From Omphiscola glabra (Eukaryota > Mollusca > Gastropoda > Lymnaeidae), in contig OZ024808.1 in NCBI GenBank assembly GCA_964017045.1, positions 26,691,896 through 26,755,895 on the forward strand: 64,000 nt of DNA, read 5' to 3'. Under the pieces are notes generated by a model, which made no database searches, was not told where the DNA came from, and was given only the letters and a program-made list of their open reading frames with translations. This document shows positions 35,601 through 45,354 of this stretch, piece by piece. The position numbers were made by a program, and so were the translations under genes. Position 1 is the first letter of the stretch; each line of letters starts with the position of its first letter.

Positions 35601-35785
35601 CCTAGTTATTGAAACCTTTACTGCTTTTAATTGTTATTAGTAAAGGTTAAGCAGATTGTAACAGTTGTACTTTATTGAATTTGTAATCGCTTTTTGTGCG
35701 GAATACTTGATGGGGCCAAATCTCACCCAGACTCTACCTCCTGCGGCCCCCGGATAGTTTAAGTTTAAGAACCCTCTTAATGAAA
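35601..35785. mobile_element. Probable 3' end of the hAT element
   Basis: CCTCCTGCGGCCCCCGGATA then GTTTAAGTTTAAGAACCC resembles the GC-rich right end of hAT elements with GTF2IRD2-like transposase. No 5' inverted repeat was found. Confidence 0.4.
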
Positions 35786-35789
35786 AATG

Positions 35790-36049
35790 TGTGGGTCTGA
35801 GGTAAATTATAGACAATGTGTAGGACTGAGGTTAAATTATAGACAATCTGTGTGGCTGATGTAAAATTTTAGACAATGTGTTACTAAGGTCAAATAATAC
35901 ACAATATGTGAGCCTGAGCTTAAGTTATAGATATTGTGTAGAGCAGAGGTCAAATTCTAGACGATTCCGGTTCGTAACATGGGACTGGGGTGAAATTATA
36001 GACGATATTTGGGACTGAGATTAAATTACAGACAATGTGTGGGACCGAG
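35790..36049. repeat. 30-bp tandem repeat, left half, about 9 copies
   Basis: Unit GAGGTTAAATTATAGACAAT then GTGTGGGACT. The array is cut by the solo LTR and resumes at 36806. Confidence 0.9.
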
Positions 36050-36805
36050 TGTCACAAATGACTGGGGCGGGGGTACAGGACAGAGCTGCATTGTTAAGGT
36101 AACTTATAGGATGGACGGAAACTGCTGTTAGTTTTGGTAGAGCATTTATGGGGGTGAGGTTATGGTAAATAGAGTATCGCATCTTTTAGATTTGGGGGAT
36201 GTATATTTCCAAAATATTCTGTCTCGGGCCTTCCAGTCTTCGCGTGATAATTTTGGTGTTAACGACGGAAGTTCCTAATTGACCGGAAATGAGAGGGGTA
36301 TGGAGGGGTTTAATAGCTAGCATTCCCGGGCCACCTATGGAGATAGAGAATGGTATGTAAGACAGAACTCTTCCTGACATGGGCGGTTCGTTGAGTTGGA
36401 AGTAGAGAGTGATAGAGAAAGGAGCTAAGAGAGCAGCTGATAAGGGATAGTTGCAAGGAGACGATAGTTTAGTGAAGCATAGGAATAGTTGAGACGAAAC
36501 AGTAAACAGTCTAGAAATAGTCATAGCGTTAGGGATTCTTAAAAAGAGCAGACAATCAGTGAAGACTACAGAAGAGCTTTTTATATTGTAGTAATAAATA
36601 CATTCTTTTTTTATCATCCGGACACCTGGAGTTTGAGTTGTTCATTTGTCATTCAAGTCTACGGTGTGCTTTTTCTGTCCCAACGCCCAGATACTCAACA
36701 TATAAATCACAGAGAGGAGCGGTCCTGTACTGACCACTAATAAATCAATACAGTTTGTGATAAGTCATGACCGGAGCCCTCCTCCGTAACATCCGCTCTG
36801 TGACA
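36050..36805 (+). mobile_element. Solo LTR inserted in the 30-bp array
   Basis: Begins TGTCACAAATGACTGG and ends CCGCTCTGTGACA, so TGTCACA and TGTGACA form inverted ends. Flanked by CCGAG and CTGAG, a 5-bp target duplication with one difference (or divergence between repeat units). The interior shares GGACGGAAATTCCTAATTGA-type text with the LTR at 49944. No internal coding region remains. The minus frame at 36186-36617 is incidental. Confidence 0.82.
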
Positions 36806-37060
36806 CTGAGGTTTGATTAAAGACGATGTGTGGGGAAGACGTCAAATTATAGACAATGTGGGGGACTGAGGTTACATTATAGACAATGTGTGGGTCTGAG
36901 GTTACATTATAGACAATGTGTGGGACTGAGGCTAATTTATAGACAAAGTGTGGGTCTGAGGGTAAATTATAGACAATTTGTGGGTCTGAGGTTAATTTAT
37001 AGACAATGTGTGGGACTGAGGTTAAGTTACATACATTGTGTGGGACATGGGTAATAGAAC
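36806..37060. repeat. 30-bp tandem repeat, right half, about 8 copies
   Basis: Same unit as 35790-36049, continuing directly after the LTR. Confidence 0.9.
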
Positions 37061-37453
37061 AAGAACAATAAATATTCTTAGTTTGTGGACATACCTTTGT
37101 TTATTTTAATAAATACTCAAATGATCATCCTTAAATAATGCTTCTAATAATTTGGTATTGGTACAATCATTTAACTATTTTGATTACAAACTAAAATTTA
37201 GGAAACTAATCTACCCTCTTCAATTAAAACATTTTATGATAAATTGCTTCGTGTAAAAGTTCATCATAGTATTTGGTAATTTCCAGTTTCATATTTTTAA
37301 CTTCAGGGAGACACAGCTTTGTACGTCCTGAAAAAAAAAAGAAGACCTTTTTTTTCAATTTGAATTAATTGATTTTATCGTAACAAATTGTGACGTAAAA
37401 TATTTACGGGATATCAGCGAATTTATTCACCGTGTTTAAAACAACAACATATA
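37061..37453. other. AT-rich spacer
   Basis: Nothing recognised. Confidence 0.4.
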
Positions 37454-38213
37454 CACCTATACCTCGCTATACGGCCGCTCTTTATACGGCATTTCGCTAT
37501 TACGGCCTTTTTAAATTATGGCATCTTTTCGGTTTACGGCCCACGATGTTTCATTATACGGCCAATAGATACCCTCTCTTTAGTTTCAGCTTCTCCCCTT
37601 TAGTAGTCTGCCTTATTTCCTGTGCTACCCCACCTTATTCATATCCTGTGACTCAGTAAGTTGACGTGTTTGTTTCTGTTTCTTTTCTGGTTGGCTTTTG
37701 TTTCTGTTTTGTTTCAAAATGATCCCGACGAAGAACGCAGCGCTAAAGTGTCTAGAGGAGTAAATTCAGCAATTGCCTGTTACAAAACTCTTTTAAAAGA
37801 AACAGAAAGCAAGGCGAAGCAGACAACTTTGCACCAATATTTTCAACTGGGTCAATCCACAACAGCGGAAAGTGAGGATGGCAGATGATTTTTGGTGTTA
37901 AATGTTCATCAGATTATAAAGTCTCTAAACATTTTATTTTATGTATAAATATGTGCATATAATTTCTTTTTGTTTTTTAATTTATATGTTTATTTTTTAA
38001 ATTCTGTTTACTATTACAATGTTTTGTATTTTTATTTTTATAGGAAATGAAAAGAATACAATGATTTATGAACTAACGACTATATTATTTTATACAACAG
38101 ATCAAATTAAATTTAGATGGGTTTGTATCAAAATTATTGATTCATTATACGGATTTTCCCTTTACGGCCAACTTTTCCGGAACGTATCTAGGCCGTAAAG
38201 CGAGGTATGTGTG
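37454..38213 (+). mobile_element. Tigger/pogo-like element with inverted repeats and transposase tail
   Basis: Left end CACCTATACCTCGCTATACG; right end CGTAAAGCGAGGTATGTGTG. The termini match inverted at about 22 of 25 positions and are flanked by TA dinucleotides (37452-37453, 38214-38215). Inside at about 37700-37888 a frame reads LLKETESKAKQTTLHQYFQL and stops, like the C-terminal tail of Tigger/jerky transposases. 760 bp, so an internally deleted, non-autonomous copy. ACGGCC words repeat inside both ends. Confidence 0.8.
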
Positions 38214-38344
38214 TAATGCGAAAGTGAAAAAAAGAAGGACAAAAAAAAATGTCAACTTCTGCTCCATTGTGGACCGCCATGAATAGTGACGTCATTTTTT
38301 AAATATAGACGGTGGAATGTTTCGTGGATTCCTTTGTTTTACAG
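38214..38344. other. Spacer
   Basis: Nothing recognised. Confidence 0.4.
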
Positions 38345-39030
38345 AATCAAGAAGGTCATTGAACCCATCTAACTCTCCTCTCTCCCTCCTCATGTCTGAT
38401 CTATCATGAAGGTTATTGAACACACCTAACTCTCCTCTCTCCCTCCTCATGTCTGATCTATCACGAAGGTTATTGAACCCACCTAACTCTCCTCTCTCCC
38501 TCCTCATGTCTGATCTATCATGAAGGTTATTGAACACACCTAACTCTCCTCTCTCCCTCCTCATGTCTGATCTATCATGAAGGTTATTGACCCACCTAAC
38601 TCTCCTCTCTCCCTCCTCATGTCTGATCTATCATGAAGGTTATTGAACCCACCTAACTCTCCTCTCTCCCTCCTCATGTCTTATCTATCATGAAGGTTAT
38701 TGAACCCACCTAACTCTCCTCTCTCCCTCCTCATGTCTGATCTATCATGAAGGTTATTGAACCCACCTAACTCTCCTCTCTCCCTCCTCATGTCTTATCT
38801 ATCATGAAGGTTATTGAACCCACCTAACTCTCCTCTCTCCCTCCTCATGTCTGATCTATCATGAAGGTTATTGAACCCACCTAACTCTCCTCTCTCCCTC
38901 CTCATGTCTTATCTATCATGAAGGTTATTGAACCCACCTAACTCTCCTCTCTCCCTCCTCATGTCTTATCTATCATGAAGGTTATTGAACCCACCTAACT
39001 GTCCTCTCTCTCTCCTCATGCCTGATCTGT
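38345..39030. repeat. 55-bp pyrimidine-rich minisatellite, about 12 copies
   Basis: Unit CTCTCCTCTCTCCCTCCTCA, TGTCTGATCTATCATGAAGG, TTATTGAACCCACCTAA. Strongly purine on minus and pyrimidine on plus. Confidence 0.95.
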
Positions 39031-39143
39031 AATTATCCCAAAAGTCTTTTCTACATAACGACCGTGTTGCTCTACTTCGAGCTGATGTCATGTCATCATA
39101 GTCACAGTTAACATCATAGTCATCCTAAACACCATAGTCACAG

Positions 39144-40280
39144 TTAACATCGTGGGTGTAAAGAAAACATTTTTATATTATTAGAAATGTTAATTTTAGA
39201 CAAATCAAACATTGTGAAGTTGATATTTCCATCGTCTCTGGGCGGAAATACTTCACAATCTGTGCAATATAACATCACAAAAATATCAACATCCTCATTA
39301 ACGTTATAGTCTGAGCAATGTCTGCTCTTAACCTTTGAGAACTCCCGGCTCTCATGACATAAGTCATCAACTATAGTAAAGGTTTTCTCACGTAACCTCA
39401 CCTCAGGGAAAAATCTCACCTCCTCCACGGAAACAGTGTAACCACGGTCAAACCCGCTAGCTACCTCCAGATTTTCTGAGTCTGAGATAGACTCAACCAT
39501 ATTACGGTTCTCAAACTTTGAGCAACACGTGTATTCAACCCCACACGCGTTAACAATCGGACTACGACCCTCGTAGCTCCACATGAAGTCGTTTTCAACG
39601 ACTTCTTCTTTATTGTATTTACGTCCTTGACTTGGAACTGCCCTTGAGACACACCCGATCTCCCCTGGAACTGCCCTTGAGACACTCCCGATCTCCCCTG
39701 GAATTGCCCTTGAGACACTCCCGATCTCCCCTGGAATTGCCCTTGAGACACTCCCGATCTCCCCTGGAATTGCCCTTGAGACACTCCCGATCTCCCATGG
39801 AACTGCCCTTGAGACACTCCCGATCTCCCCTGGAATTGCCCTTGAGACACTCCCGATCTCCCCTGGAATTGCCCTTGAGACACTCCCGATCTCCCCTGGA
39901 ATTGCCCTTGAGACACTCCCGATCTCCCCTGGAACTGCCCTTGAGACACTCCCGATCTCCCCTGGAACTGCCCTTGAGACACTCCCGATCTCCCCTGGAA
40001 CTGCCCTTGAGACACTCCCGATCTCCCCTGGAATTGCCCTTGAGACACTCCCGATCTCCCCTGGAACTGCCCTTGAGACACTCCCGATCTCCCCTGGAAC
40101 TGCCCTTGAGACACTCCCGATCTCCCCTGGAACTGCCCTTGAGACACTCCCGATCTCCCCTGGAACTGCCCTTGAGACACTCCCGATCTCCCCTGGAACT
40201 GCCCTTGAGACACTCCCGATCTCCACCTCGCAAACACCGTGGCCTGTCATAATACTTTCGAAATATCGCGGAAAACACAA
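39144..40280 (-). CDS. Unassigned ORF with 11-residue repeats and a unique C-terminal region
   Basis: A 378-codon minus-strand frame bounded by a stop just before position 40280. The first codon is TTG; the first ATG is ten codons in (ESIMTGHG). About 18 copies of EIGSVSRAVPG follow, then about 150 unique residues (VEEVRFFPEVRLREK, YCTDCEVFPPRDDGN, ending FSLHPRC). I recognise no family. For a real exon: a non-repeat frame of this length stays open and the repeat keeps phase. Against: all frames are open through the 33-bp array, and no acceptor, promoter or homologue is visible. Two other minus frames lead into the array from 40429 and 40422, so a splice or frameshift could join an upstream exon. 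Confidence 0.3.
   Translation of the reverse strand: MCFPRYFESIMTGHGVCEVEIGSVSRAVPGEIGSVSRAVPGEIGSVSRAVPGEIGSVSRAVPGEIGSVSRAVPGEIGSVSRAIPGEIGSVSRAVPGEIGSVSRAVPGEIGSVSRAVPGEIGSVSRAIPGEIGSVSRAIPGEIGSVSRAIPGEIGSVSRAVPWEIGSVSRAIPGEIGSVSRAIPGEIGSVSRAIPGEIGSVSRAVPGEIGCVSRAVPSQGRKYNKEEVVENDFMWSYEGRSPIVNACGVEYTCCSKFENRNMVESISDSENLEVASGFDRGYTVSVEEVRFFPEVRLREKTFTIVDDLCHESREFSKVKSRHCSDYNVNEDVDIFVMLYCTDCEVFPPRDDGNINFTMFDLSKINISNNIKMFSLHPRC
39633..40225. repeat. 33-bp minisatellite, about 18 copies
   Basis: Unit GGAACTGCCCTTGAGACACT then CCCGATCTCCCCT. The main variants are GGAACTG/GGAATTG; one CCCATGG unit lies at 39796. It is open in all frames on both strands. Confidence 0.95.
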
Positions 40281-40440
40281 AGCTTCCTACTCCACAAAAC
40301 TCTGCCGCATAACCCCAATATCTCCATGTTGCCAAGGACCATTGGAAAACACACATTTCCGATGATGATTTTCTTAGAAACCGATTGATTTGGTCCAGTT
40401 GAAAAACCAGACATGTCACCAATTTTCATTTGTTAGATAT

Positions 40441-41856
40441 CCCCCTTTGAACTATTCACCCCATAATAAAGCTTAAACCTACAGCGAAAACTACTGCACA
40501 AATCAGCTCGTTTACGGGTAATCGCGAATTATAAATAGGGCATACAATAGACGAATCTGACAAGTCCAGTGAAAATGTAGAAGAAAAAACTCAAAGTTAC
40601 CTCCTTTAATATAGGTAATAATGGGGGAGACTGCAATCAGGTTAGCACAATAGGAAATTAGTAAAACACAGTAAGGTTAAACCTGATAAAAGGTTGAGGA
40701 AGCAGAGTCTTTCTAGTCATAACACATGGGGTAAAGATTGTTACTGTTAAGTCTTATGAGATTAGAAGCAGTGTACTGAGAGGAAAATATAGGATTAAGT
40801 TTAATCAGTTTCAGTTGCCCTCACCTGCAGTCAGTACTATTTTGCCCAAGCTCAACATGCTGTCGTACTAAGTTTCGTCTCTGTTAAAAATTGCCCCTGA
40901 TGAACGACGATTGCCTTATAAAGGCAAAAAATAAAAATAGAACGCAAAATAAAAAGTATGCTCGTCTACTGCTTCACCCTTTCTTTTGATTCTGACCATT
41001 GAGTGATGAGAGTATTACAATGATTTACAACATAGTCATTGTCAATCCTTTTAAACAATTGTATTTAGTCCCATCTGATACAACGCTGTTAAACACGTTA
41101 TAAAATATCTCTATGTTTTCATTTTTATTGAAAATGCAGGCCATTATCTTTTATGTTATTAATCAAAGTCTTACAGTGAACTGAGTAATGACTGATGTGT
41201 ATGTGTAAAATAGCATAATATAAGCATATTCCATAAATTTCAGTACCAGTTCAAGGTCATAATGAGTCATATTACTTATATGTCACTTATAATTTATAAT
41301 AAGCTGAATGATAATGGCACTGTGAAAGTAAAAACTTGATATAATTTATTACATTGTCATTGAGTCATTACACGGAAATTACACCACCTGTACAAGATCT
41401 CAGTGGCTTGTACACTGCTTCAGATAAAAGAAAGAATTACGATTTTTGGAAAAATAATAGTTTTTTTTATTTCGGCCACAATTTGTTTTCTTATTTAGAG
41501 AGGTCACTTAAGTTTAATAAGTGATTAATAAGAGATGTAATTGGCTTTTAAAAACCATAAAATATAGTTAAATTAATAAATTTCATTTTTCAGTGGAAAA
41601 AGTTGACAAGTCACAATATTGAGTCAGTCTGATAATAAACTGTAAATATCTGTCACAAAATATCTAGTAATTGATATATTTTAAAAGTAAAATGGTACCA
41701 CTAATTATAGGCAAATTATAGAATTGTATTTTTACTTGAGAATATGTTGGATACTTTCAAACTTTAAAATCCCATTTTCTCAAACTCTTCAAAATGTTAC
41801 ATGTCTATTTTTTACATTGAGATCTTCAATATACCATCTTTTAGCAAACCATCCCA
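40441..41856. other. AT-rich spacer
   Basis: No exon recognised. CCTGATGAACGACGATTG near 40896 starts like a hammerhead core but lacks GAAAC. Confidence 0.4.
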
Positions 41857-42345
41857 TGACAATGAATCGTGTAGAGAAGAACGTTAAGAAAATAAAATAC
41901 AGTGAGGATTATTTGCAGTATGGTTTTACCTCAATAATTACAACAAGGATTGAGAAACCGCAATGTGTTCTTTGTTGTGAAATTCTATCAGCCGAATCTA
42001 TGAAGCCGAACAAACTAAAAGCCATTTTGATAGCAAGCATCCAAGCTTTGCCAACAAGGATACCAACTATTTTAGAAGTAAAGCTGATGGACTCCTGAAA
42101 GCCAGACTTGAAACTGGAGTACCAAAAACAAAACGTAGCAGCCGTTGAAGCTTCATATTTGGAGGCACTCAGAATCGTCAGAGCTATGAAACCTCACACC
42201 ATTGCTGAAGATTTATTGCTTCCAGCGGCCAAAGACATTGTTCGCGTTATGATCGGAGCTAAATTTGTTACGAAATTGAGTACAATTTCCTTTATCCAAC
42301 GACATTGTCCGCAGAAAAATAGATGACATGGCGGACATCTCTTTG
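41857..42345 (+). pseudogene. Decayed hAT transposase with BED-type N terminus (ZBED5/SCAND3-like)
   Basis: Plus frames give KKIKYSEDYLQYGFTSI, EKPQCVLCCEILSAESMKPN and KLK, then after a frameshift VEASYLEALRIVRAMKPHTI, AEDLLLPAAKDIVRVMIG and KLSTIS. This is the classical order of ZBED5/SCAND3-like hAT proteins (zinc-finger CVLC, ESMKPSKLKRH, then the helical domain). The zinc ligands after KLK are lost through the shift. The catalytic region is absent. Confidence 0.85.
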
Positions 42346-42985
42346 AATGGTAACACCCAGGTACCTTACGGAGGAAACTGGCTCAAGTAAATGGCCATGC
42401 AATTCATAGTGGTAGTGTAGAGGAGCACAACTTCTAGAGACTGACATACGCACTGTTTATATAAGGTACGGTTTCCTTTGTACTAGCCGAAATGTTTTCT
42501 ACCCTCTGCCAGATCACGTATCTAGGTGAGACTCGTTTCACCTCATTCCAGAGGTACTGAGCACCTTCGTAATATCGAACAAGATAATCAGCGTACCATC
42601 TCAACAGACATCAATGGAAGTGACCACAGAGGCGCAGGGGAATTTGCTATCACCGCCATTGCGTCTTGTACCAACCCGCCAAACCGAGTGATCAGGGAAA
42701 ACAAACATATGGAACCTTGACACCTCATTGCACGATTATCATTTCTCATTCACCTGTTAAACGTTCTCTTTATACTTAATTGTTGCAACTAATCGCAGTG
42801 GACTTATTTTTCCTTTTTTGTTAAAGAATTAATAAAATGATTATCATCTACCATCAATACTACAGCGTTTCGGATGTAGATACTTAGTAAAACAAAAGAG
42901 AATAGCTTACAAATGCTTCACTGTAGCAACACATTTCTTTATTCCGAAAATATTTTTAGGGCTTTAGAAGGGCTTTGCGCTTTTC
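42346..42985. other. Unique spacer
   Basis: A 64-codon plus frame at 42526-42720 ends in ITAIASCTNPPN, superficially like an aconitase motif, but is not called. Confidence 0.35.
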
Positions 42986-43245
42986 CAGTGGCGTAACTTG
43001 GGGGGCAGGGGGGCATATGTCCCCGGGCGCCACGTTAGTGGGCGTCAAAATGTGTATTAAAACTAATTATTTAATTTTATTTTGATGTAAACTAATGTAT
43101 CCAAATAAGTTTGCAAGATTGAATTTTGGAGCTCCACAAATATCTTCATTACAAACCAGTTGGCAAGCATGATTTTTGCGCCCCCATTGAGCATTAAGGG
43201 GCGCCATTCTACTCATAAAAAAATGATACACCCATAACGTAGGAT
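42986..43245. mobile_element. Possible CAGTGGCGTA-type MITE
   Basis: Starts CAGTGGCGTAACTTGGGGGG, with CCCCGGGCGCCACG nearby, and later GCGCCCCCATTGAGC. These words are shared with the MITEs at 44945 and 54653. The right end is not certain. Confidence 0.45.
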
Positions 43246-43285
43246 TGCTGATGGCGTTTTTTTAAAAACAAAGATCAGTTCGGGT

Positions 43286-44137
43286 TCAAATATTATTCTT
43301 CTTATACTGAAAGTGGCATCTGGTTTTAACCATTATACAGGTTGGATGATTTCGAGTCGAATATAGGATTTGACGTGAGTGCATTTCCTTAACGCCACAG
43401 GTCTTACTCTGTCCCGTTAGCTTGGAACGATTTGTGTTAAGTGTGATGACATTTCTTAGAATAAAAATGTACACAATGTAGGAACAAAAGAAAGGAACGC
43501 CAAAGGCTAAAACAATAATAACAATAAAATAAATGTGTCTGAATTTCTGAGTGCATTCTTCCCGCGTGCAGTTCCACCCTCGCCACAGGTCAGCGTCCGA
43601 ACCTCCTTTCATTTCATAAAATGGCCAGACGTTGAGAAGGGCAGGAACAGCAATCATGACATACCCAGTCTTTTTAGTCAGACCCCTGTACAGAAATGGC
43701 TTACATATGGCAATATATCTGTCGATCGCCATGCAGTTGACGTGCCAGACTGCAGAAATCGCCCACCAGTATGTCACATATAAACGTGCGGTGCACAGAG
43801 ACGGGCCGTAAATCCAACGCCCTTTCTCCTTGAACTCTATCAATCTGAGAGGCATGACGAAAATACCACATAAGAAATCGCAGGCTGCCAGAGATGTCAT
43901 CAAAAGCTGTGGTATACCGTAAGAGGTTATAAAACTTCTCTTTCTGCATTTTGTGGTTGCGAACTGGCGCTTGAAGAGCATAACCACAACGAAGGCGAAG
44001 TTCGTGAACAGTGCGACAGCTGCTATCATTCCAAGAAACACGGTCATCAACACCACGGCATAATCGGCTTGTGAGAATATACTCTCATAGTGAACACGGT
44101 ATGAAAAGTAGATGAAACTGCACTGAGAAGAATTCAT
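43286..44137 (-). CDS. Rhodopsin-family GPCR exon, TM1 to TM5
   Basis: A minus-strand frame of 284 codons from ATG at 44137 (an upstream in-frame TTG is not used) to a stop. Seen: TM1 with LFTNFAFVVVML; TM2 LMTSLAACDFLCGIFVMP, with the conserved Asp; TM3 from CTARLYVTYWW to MAIDRYIAICKP (DRY motif); TM4 GYVMIAVPALL; an ECL2 with NCTREEC; TM5 IVLAFGVPFFCSYIVYIFI, with the conserved Pro and Tyr. Known: class A receptors are plasma-membrane G-protein couplers, and the C at the start of TM3 pairs with an ECL2 cysteine. The amine-binding Asp of TM3 (3.32) is Thr here, so it is probably not a monoamine receptor despite aminergic-like looks. TM6 and TM7 are missing: either on another exon at lower coordinates or lost. 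A GTAAGA lies in the tail after TM5 and could be the donor. Orphan, ligand unknown. Confidence 0.85.
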   Translation of the reverse strand: MNSSQCSFIYFSYRVHYESIFSQADYAVVLMTVFLGMIAAVALFTNFAFVVVMLFKRQFATTKCRKRSFITSYGIPQLLMTSLAACDFLCGIFVMPLRLIEFKEKGRWIYGPSLCTARLYVTYWWAISAVWHVNCMAIDRYIAICKPFLYRGLTKKTGYVMIAVPALLNVWPFYEMKGGSDADLWRGWNCTREECTQKFRHIYFIVIIVLAFGVPFFCSYIVYIFILRNVITLNTNRSKLTGQSKTCGVKEMHSRQILYSTRNHPTCIMVKTRCHFQYKKNNI

Positions 44138-44317
44138 TTTGCTATTCAATGAGTCGAATTGAGTTCACCAACACACAAGATAAAGACCTTTTTGTGAAAT
44201 ATTATATTTAGATTGAGTTATTTTTTAAATAATATCACTAAACGTGACTGAGGCGAAAAGCAATTTTAAGAGTATTAGTCTCACCGTTCAATACAATTTG
44301 CAGATTGCGTCTTGCCA
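44138..44317. other. 5' flank of the GPCR exon
   Basis: AT-rich. No TATA box or clear promoter. Confidence 0.35.
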
Positions 44318-44455
44318 CACCCACAGCCACTTGCCACACCCGCAGTCACTTGCACATTCACAGTCATTTGCCACACCCACAGCCACTTGCCACGCCCACA
44401 GTCACTTGCCACACCCACAGTCACTTGCCACGCACACAGTCAATGCCACATCCAC
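44318..44455. repeat. 18-bp tandem repeat CCACACCCACAGCCACTTG, about 8 copies
   Basis: Units of 18-19 bp with ACC/CGC variants. Confidence 0.88.
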
Positions 44456-44944
44456 AACTTACTCCATATTCTTAAAAAGTAAGTTTGAATTTTTATTGAA
44501 TGTTCTCTCCTATCCTGCTGTGTTGAGCTTCTATGCTGCACATTGTCATTGGGGATTTTGTCTTGTTTCACACTTGATACAGACTTGATTTTTTATAATG
44601 TCTATTTTTATGCACCACACTTTATGTAAACAAAAGCAGCTGAAAGGAAATTTAAGATCAACAATAAAAACATTTATAGTTATTTTACATTTGTACAATG
44701 ACATATTTATTCCAAACTGTTAAATAATATTGAGGATTTCATTCTACTCGATTTCCGTTATAAAGTGAAGTTACAGAACTATTATTTTTCATGTCATACT
44801 TTCAATTTCAGTGTCCTCATTTGTAGCTCACGTGGCAACAATTACTATTCGTCAGTGGGGGGAAAAAATATTAATTTAACTTCTACTGTTAAAAAAAAAA
44901 GGAAAAAATTAAAAATAAAAAGTTTTATTTCTTTCGTATAGAGA
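44456..44944. other. AT-rich spacer
   Basis: Nothing recognised. Confidence 0.4.
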
Positions 44945-45085
44945 CAGTGGCGCAGCGAGGGGGGGCAAGGGGGGCATCATGCCCCGGGCGCTACTCACAA
45001 AGGGGCGCCAAATGGTATATTTCGAATAGGGGGCGCTAAAAGGGTAGTGTGCCCCCGGGCGCTAGTTAAGCTCGCTACGCCACTG
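44945..45085 (-). mobile_element. MITE of the CAGTGGCGTAGCGAG family
   Basis: Starts CAGTGGCGCAGCGAGG and ends GCTCGCTACGCCACTG. It is the reverse-oriented relative of 54653-54835 (shared CCCCGGGCGCTA, GGGGCGCCAAATGGTATA). The flanks show no target duplication. Confidence 0.8.
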
Positions 45086-45354
45086 GGCTTTTCAGTGCCC
45101 ATGAAAAGGGGGAGGGGACTCTCGCACCCGGTTCCAACGCCAGAGGGGTGCGATGGATCTTAATATCCATATCTATAGAACAAGCTAAGAGTGTTTGTCT
45201 TGTAGACTACATATCTATAGAACAAGCTAAGAGTGTTTGTCTCTGTCTTGGACTGTTTTCGCTATCTAAGGTTTTTTGACCGAAACTTTCACTTTCTTTC
45301 ATTGTTTTACCCCAACCTTTCATTTTTGTTAATGCGTCATCCTTAAGGTAGTCC

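Noticed and set aside
36186..36617. 143-codon minus frame
   Set aside because: It lies antisense within the solo LTR and has no family features.
40880..40930. Second hammerhead (CTGATGAACGACGATTG)
   Set aside because: No GAAAC core follows and no stem II can be drawn.
42526..42720. Aconitase-like SCTN motif (ITAIASCTNPPN)
   Set aside because: Two positions break the aconitase signature, and no other aconitase sequence or splice context is present.
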